Position numbers and translations under genes: made by a program. Below are positions 62,676 to 64,000 of a stretch of 64,000 nt of DNA, one piece after another. The notes under the pieces were generated by a model that made no database searches, was not told the origin of the DNA, and worked only from the letters and a program-made list of their open reading frames with translations. Origin of the DNA: Pseudoips prasinana (lineage: Eukaryota > Arthropoda > Insecta > Lepidoptera > Nolidae); assembly GCA_951640165.1 (NCBI GenBank), contig OX621257.1:8133201-8197200 (forward strand), given 5' to 3'. Each line of letters opens with the position of its first letter. The stretch's first letter is position 1.

Positions 62676-62754
62676 TTAAAAATAGAAATAAGTTGTTCTT
62701 TGTTTTTATGAAGAATACCCGCACTATTAAAACGCATATCTGTGACGCGAGGTA

Positions 62755-63041
62755 TCTACGAGTATATATAAAAAAATCAATGCCACTTTTCGTTGTAATG
62801 TTATAACTCAACAACGTCTTTACCGATTTGGCTAATTTTGGTCTTGAATTATTCGTGGAAGTCCAGGGAAGGATTTTACGTAGAGAACATTTAAAAAAGT
62901 CTTGAAAAAGTGTAAAATCAACATCTTTTAGCAATTTAAAATATTTTTTTGTTTGAATAAATGATAAGTTCATTATTTATTCATAATCATTTTTTTTATT
63001 ACTATGCCTTATACGTAGCGAAGCACGTACCGGGCCGCTAG
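62755..63041 (+). mobile_element. Helitron family L, 287 bp
   Basis: TCTACGAGTATATATAAAAA after A, CGTACCGGGCCGCTAG before T. Same interior as 33759-34046, mutated 5' end. Confidence 0.85.
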
Positions 63042-64000
63042 TTATAAACATATAATAAACGGACACAGCACACCCTGAGTCAGAACACCTACCACAGTAG
63101 ATCAGTCAGAATAAAGGTAGCTATTTTTAATTTGAAAAATAAGGGTACTTTTTGCATATTGATTTTTGGGGCTAATTAAACAGAATTCTTTTTAATAGCA
63201 TTATTCGCCTCTAAAAATTTACACTGCTCTCTAAATTAATAAGTCAGCCACAATTACCGAGCATCTGAATGATATTATCTTAGCCACTAGTTATCTTCTA
63301 TGTAAGTCACTCTAAATACACCTCAATATGGTGGTTATTTAACCTAAAATCACTGTTATATATTATCTAGTGCCAAATAAATGTTTTTGGATTTATTATA
63401 ATAGGTTTGTCCTAATAACTGTATAGTCAAAGTAATTCAAAACAATCATAATAAAATGACATATTATGTCACCTGAAAAATTTACAAAGCTCCAAAAATA
63501 TGATATTTTGTTAAACTTTCTACTAATCTTTACCACCAATAGTGTATCTAGCGCTCGGCGGCCGCTGCCGCGGCGTTTCCGAGATTGTTTGAAATACATA
63601 TATTTATTTCAAACTAAGAATAAATAATTCTCACACTTCTGGTCTCTAACCTCTAGACTAGCATATAAAGTCAGTCAGAATAAAGGAAACTTATCTTCAA
63701 TTTGAAGGAAAAGGACATTTATTGCATATTGATTGTGTAAGGCTTGATTAAGTGAGTAAAATTGAACGATTGTTATCGAAAAGCTTTCAAATTCTTTTAC
63801 CTTTTTATTCAATGAATTGTGTAGTCCGCAATCATCCTGAAAACTCATTGAATTCGCTTTCAAATTATTATCGAGTTCTCCTATTATACTTGTTGGATTA
63901 CAATCCAGCTGAACGGCTTTTTATATAAGTTCTTGTGAAAATCGTAAACTTTATACAAATTGTAACATAAATAGTTGACGTAAATTAAGAGTCTAATTTG
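63042..64000. repeat. No gene; diverged direct repeat pair
   Basis: 63101-63185 (AGTCAGAATAAAGGTAGCTA, TTTTTGCATATTGATTTTTG) recurs at 63668-63755 (AGTCAGAATAAAGGAAACTT, TTATTGCATATTGATTGTGT). Apart from this pair nothing is recognised. Confidence 0.6.

Noticed and set aside
62398..62973. 191-codon minus frame
   Set aside because: It crosses SINE D, the end of a MITE and a Helitron, so it cannot be one gene.
63101..63755. Possible LTR pair around 63.1-63.75 kb
   Set aside because: The direct repeats are short and diverged, without TG...CA ends, primer-binding site or internal coding sequence.

Overview
The window looks like nuclear DNA of a moth or butterfly. The inference rests on the repeats: several Helitron families ending in CTAG, tRNA-derived SINEs whose tails share a TGCTTAGTTTGGG(A/G) core, APE-type LINE remnants with (ATG)n tails, and AT-rich spacers. 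I found no intron-containing host gene that I can name. Almost everything recognisable is mobile DNA, much of it nested.

Layout. 1-1560: decayed Helitron helicase ending at a perfect foldback. 1560-3120: tandem repeats and a Helitron remnant. 3118-7700: a complete-looking LINE (here LINE-1) on the minus strand, with ORF1 (245 aa) and EN-RT ORF2 (981 aa). 7780-11020: SINEs, a Helitron precisely inserted in a SINE, and a 191-bp tandem array built from a MITE. 11.0-21.2 kb: SINEs, Helitrons, MITEs and LINE 3' ends. 21207-25780: LINE-2, minus strand, with ORF1 (422 aa) and ORF2 (972 aa) overlapping by 83 nt. 25.8-29.1 kb: a possible promoter and first exon, then a pair of 290-300 bp inverted arms enclosing LINE fragments. 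29-37 kb: SINEs, an interrupted minisatellite and an unrecognised 101-aa reading frame. 37446-42150: LINE-3, a relative of LINE-2, with ORF1 (443 aa) and ORF2 (987 aa) overlapping by 59 nt. 42-64 kb: SINEs, Helitrons, MITEs, decayed LINE pieces, a GT/GTGC microsatellite, a 146-bp-arm palindrome and an unrecognised 85-aa frame with a likely membrane segment.

How the parts work together. The three intact LINEs could each supply endonuclease and reverse transcriptase for their own RNA and possibly for SINEs. SINE families A, B and C have different heads but one common 3' domain, which suggests a shared LINE partner. Helitrons and TTA-flanked MITEs depend on enzymes not intact here.

Most interesting signals: (1) at least nine short-spacer foldbacks, several made by inverting sequence that belongs to older known repeats, a signature expected of template switching; (2) a canonical PCNA-binding (PIP-box) match in the ORF1 protein of LINE-2, with a degenerate counterpart in LINE-3; (3) the same overlapping frame relation between ORF1 and ORF2 in both CR1-like LINEs; (4) conversion of a MITE into a tandem array; (5) a SINE superfamily with exchangeable heads.
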